Shown here: positions 24,897-25,399 of the stretch, piece by piece
How positions within the stretch are numbered: the first letter of the stretch is position 1
How the letters are laid out: each line of letters begins with the position of its first letter
DNA from: Plantago elongata
Lineage: Eukaryota; Streptophyta; Magnoliopsida; Lamiales; Plantaginaceae
DNA: 25,399 nt
Direction: 5' to 3'
NCBI GenBank assembly: GCA_036897095.1
Contig: JAYMSP010002237.1
Coordinates: forward strand, 1-25,399
Notes under the pieces: model-generated
The model's input: only the letters and a program-made list of their open reading frames with translations
The model's database searches: none
What the model was told of the DNA's origin: nothing
Translations under genes and position numbers: made by a program

Positions 24897-25399
24897 ATTT
24901 TCCACAATATCCATTTTGGATTGAGTGTATTCAATTTCGGTACTACTTCATATCCAAATAATGTTGGGATTGGTACTGAGAGAGATTGACTCACAAGTTG
25001 CTTTATCTCTGATTCATTTTCTGGTATTACTTTGGGAAAAGTTTGGAGTACTCCTCTTGCAGCCTGGCCTGTTGTGGGTTCACTTGATAGAAGCCTAATT
25101 ATATACTCAGCCTGCAATTTATCTTCTCAGAGCTATGAACATGATATGTACATGGACATGGCATTACAGGTCCCATTTTGGATACACACTTACAGGCCGA
25201 ATTCAAATGGCTGTATAGGTAGATGCCGACAGAACTTTGGTATTGTTTGGTACAACTGGCTTGCAAAGGAGCGAACTTTGGCATGGCATACTAGTTCTTT
25301 TGGTTCCACTATCAAGGAGACAGGCACATACACGGCGTCTTCTATATTGTCTCCTTCGGTATATTTTGTATATGGAAATAGCATAGTAAAGTGGTTAGT
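24897..25399 (-). CDS. Unrecognised gene or gene fragment, two exon-like blocks, cut by the window edge
   Basis: I do not recognise this protein. Block A (25399-25194, open through the window edge) contains YTEGDNIEDAVYVPVSLIVE and later RSFASQLYQTIPKFCRHLP, and ends at a good donor, CCT|GTAAGT. Block B (25111-24897) begins after TTGCAG, contains AEYIIRLLSSEPTTGQAARG and SLSVPIPTLFGYEVVPKLN, and ends at either TGA 24895-24893 or a donor, AAT|GTGAGT. The gap between them is 82 bp, a usual plant intron size. Codon use looks protein-like in both. However, joining A in its long frame to B brings an early stop, so one frame or junction must be different, or the copy is decayed. Gene continues to the right. 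Confidence 0.4.

Overview
This is nuclear DNA from a flowering plant, almost certainly a eudicot. The non-coding DNA is AT-rich, the genes are split by GT-AG introns, and all four complete proteins are plant families. Plant-type transposable-element debris (L1-like LINE, Copia-like LTR, two Stowaway MITEs) lies between them. I cannot name the species. I found no prokaryotic features, no CRISPR array, and no convincing RNA gene.

Layout. Bases 1-7000 are gene-poor and repeat-rich. They hold a Copia-like LTR scrap, a roughly 66-bp tandem array, a probable LINE 3' end on the minus strand, a 568-bp element with 94-bp inverted arms, a 32-bp hairpin, a 63-64-bp x3 tandem array, and a decayed LINE 3' half that ends in a 23-A tail at 6341.

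Bases 7000-24300 hold four intact genes that I could splice to the base. They are a type I metacaspase of the AtMC1/LSD1-zinc-finger class (minus, five exons, 365 aa), ribosomal protein eL43/RPL37a (plus, four exons, 92 aa), a membrane-anchored MORN-repeat protein (minus, three exons, 498 aa), and the regulatory beta subunit of protein kinase CK2 (minus, five exons, 277 aa). The metacaspase and RPL37a are divergent across about 1.1 kb. RPL37a and the MORN gene converge. The MORN and CK2-beta genes are in tandem on the minus strand, separated by 3.5 kb that carries two Stowaway MITEs. The right edge (24897-25399) holds two exon-like minus-strand blocks of a gene or gene fragment that I do not recognise.

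The genes are not a functional cluster. They act in cell-death control, translation, membrane-associated scaffolding and kinase regulation. The two housekeeping genes (RPL37a and CK2-beta) carry site II (TGGGCC/T) motifs upstream, plus a telo-box at CK2-beta. I see no clearly new biological system. The most useful oddities are the internal tandem duplications in introns of three of the genes, a start-stop uORF overlapping the MORN start codon, an ATG-only first coding exon in RPL37a, a short uORF made partly of the telo-box upstream of CK2-beta, and the layered RNase H / zinc-knuckle / RNase H LINE wreck.
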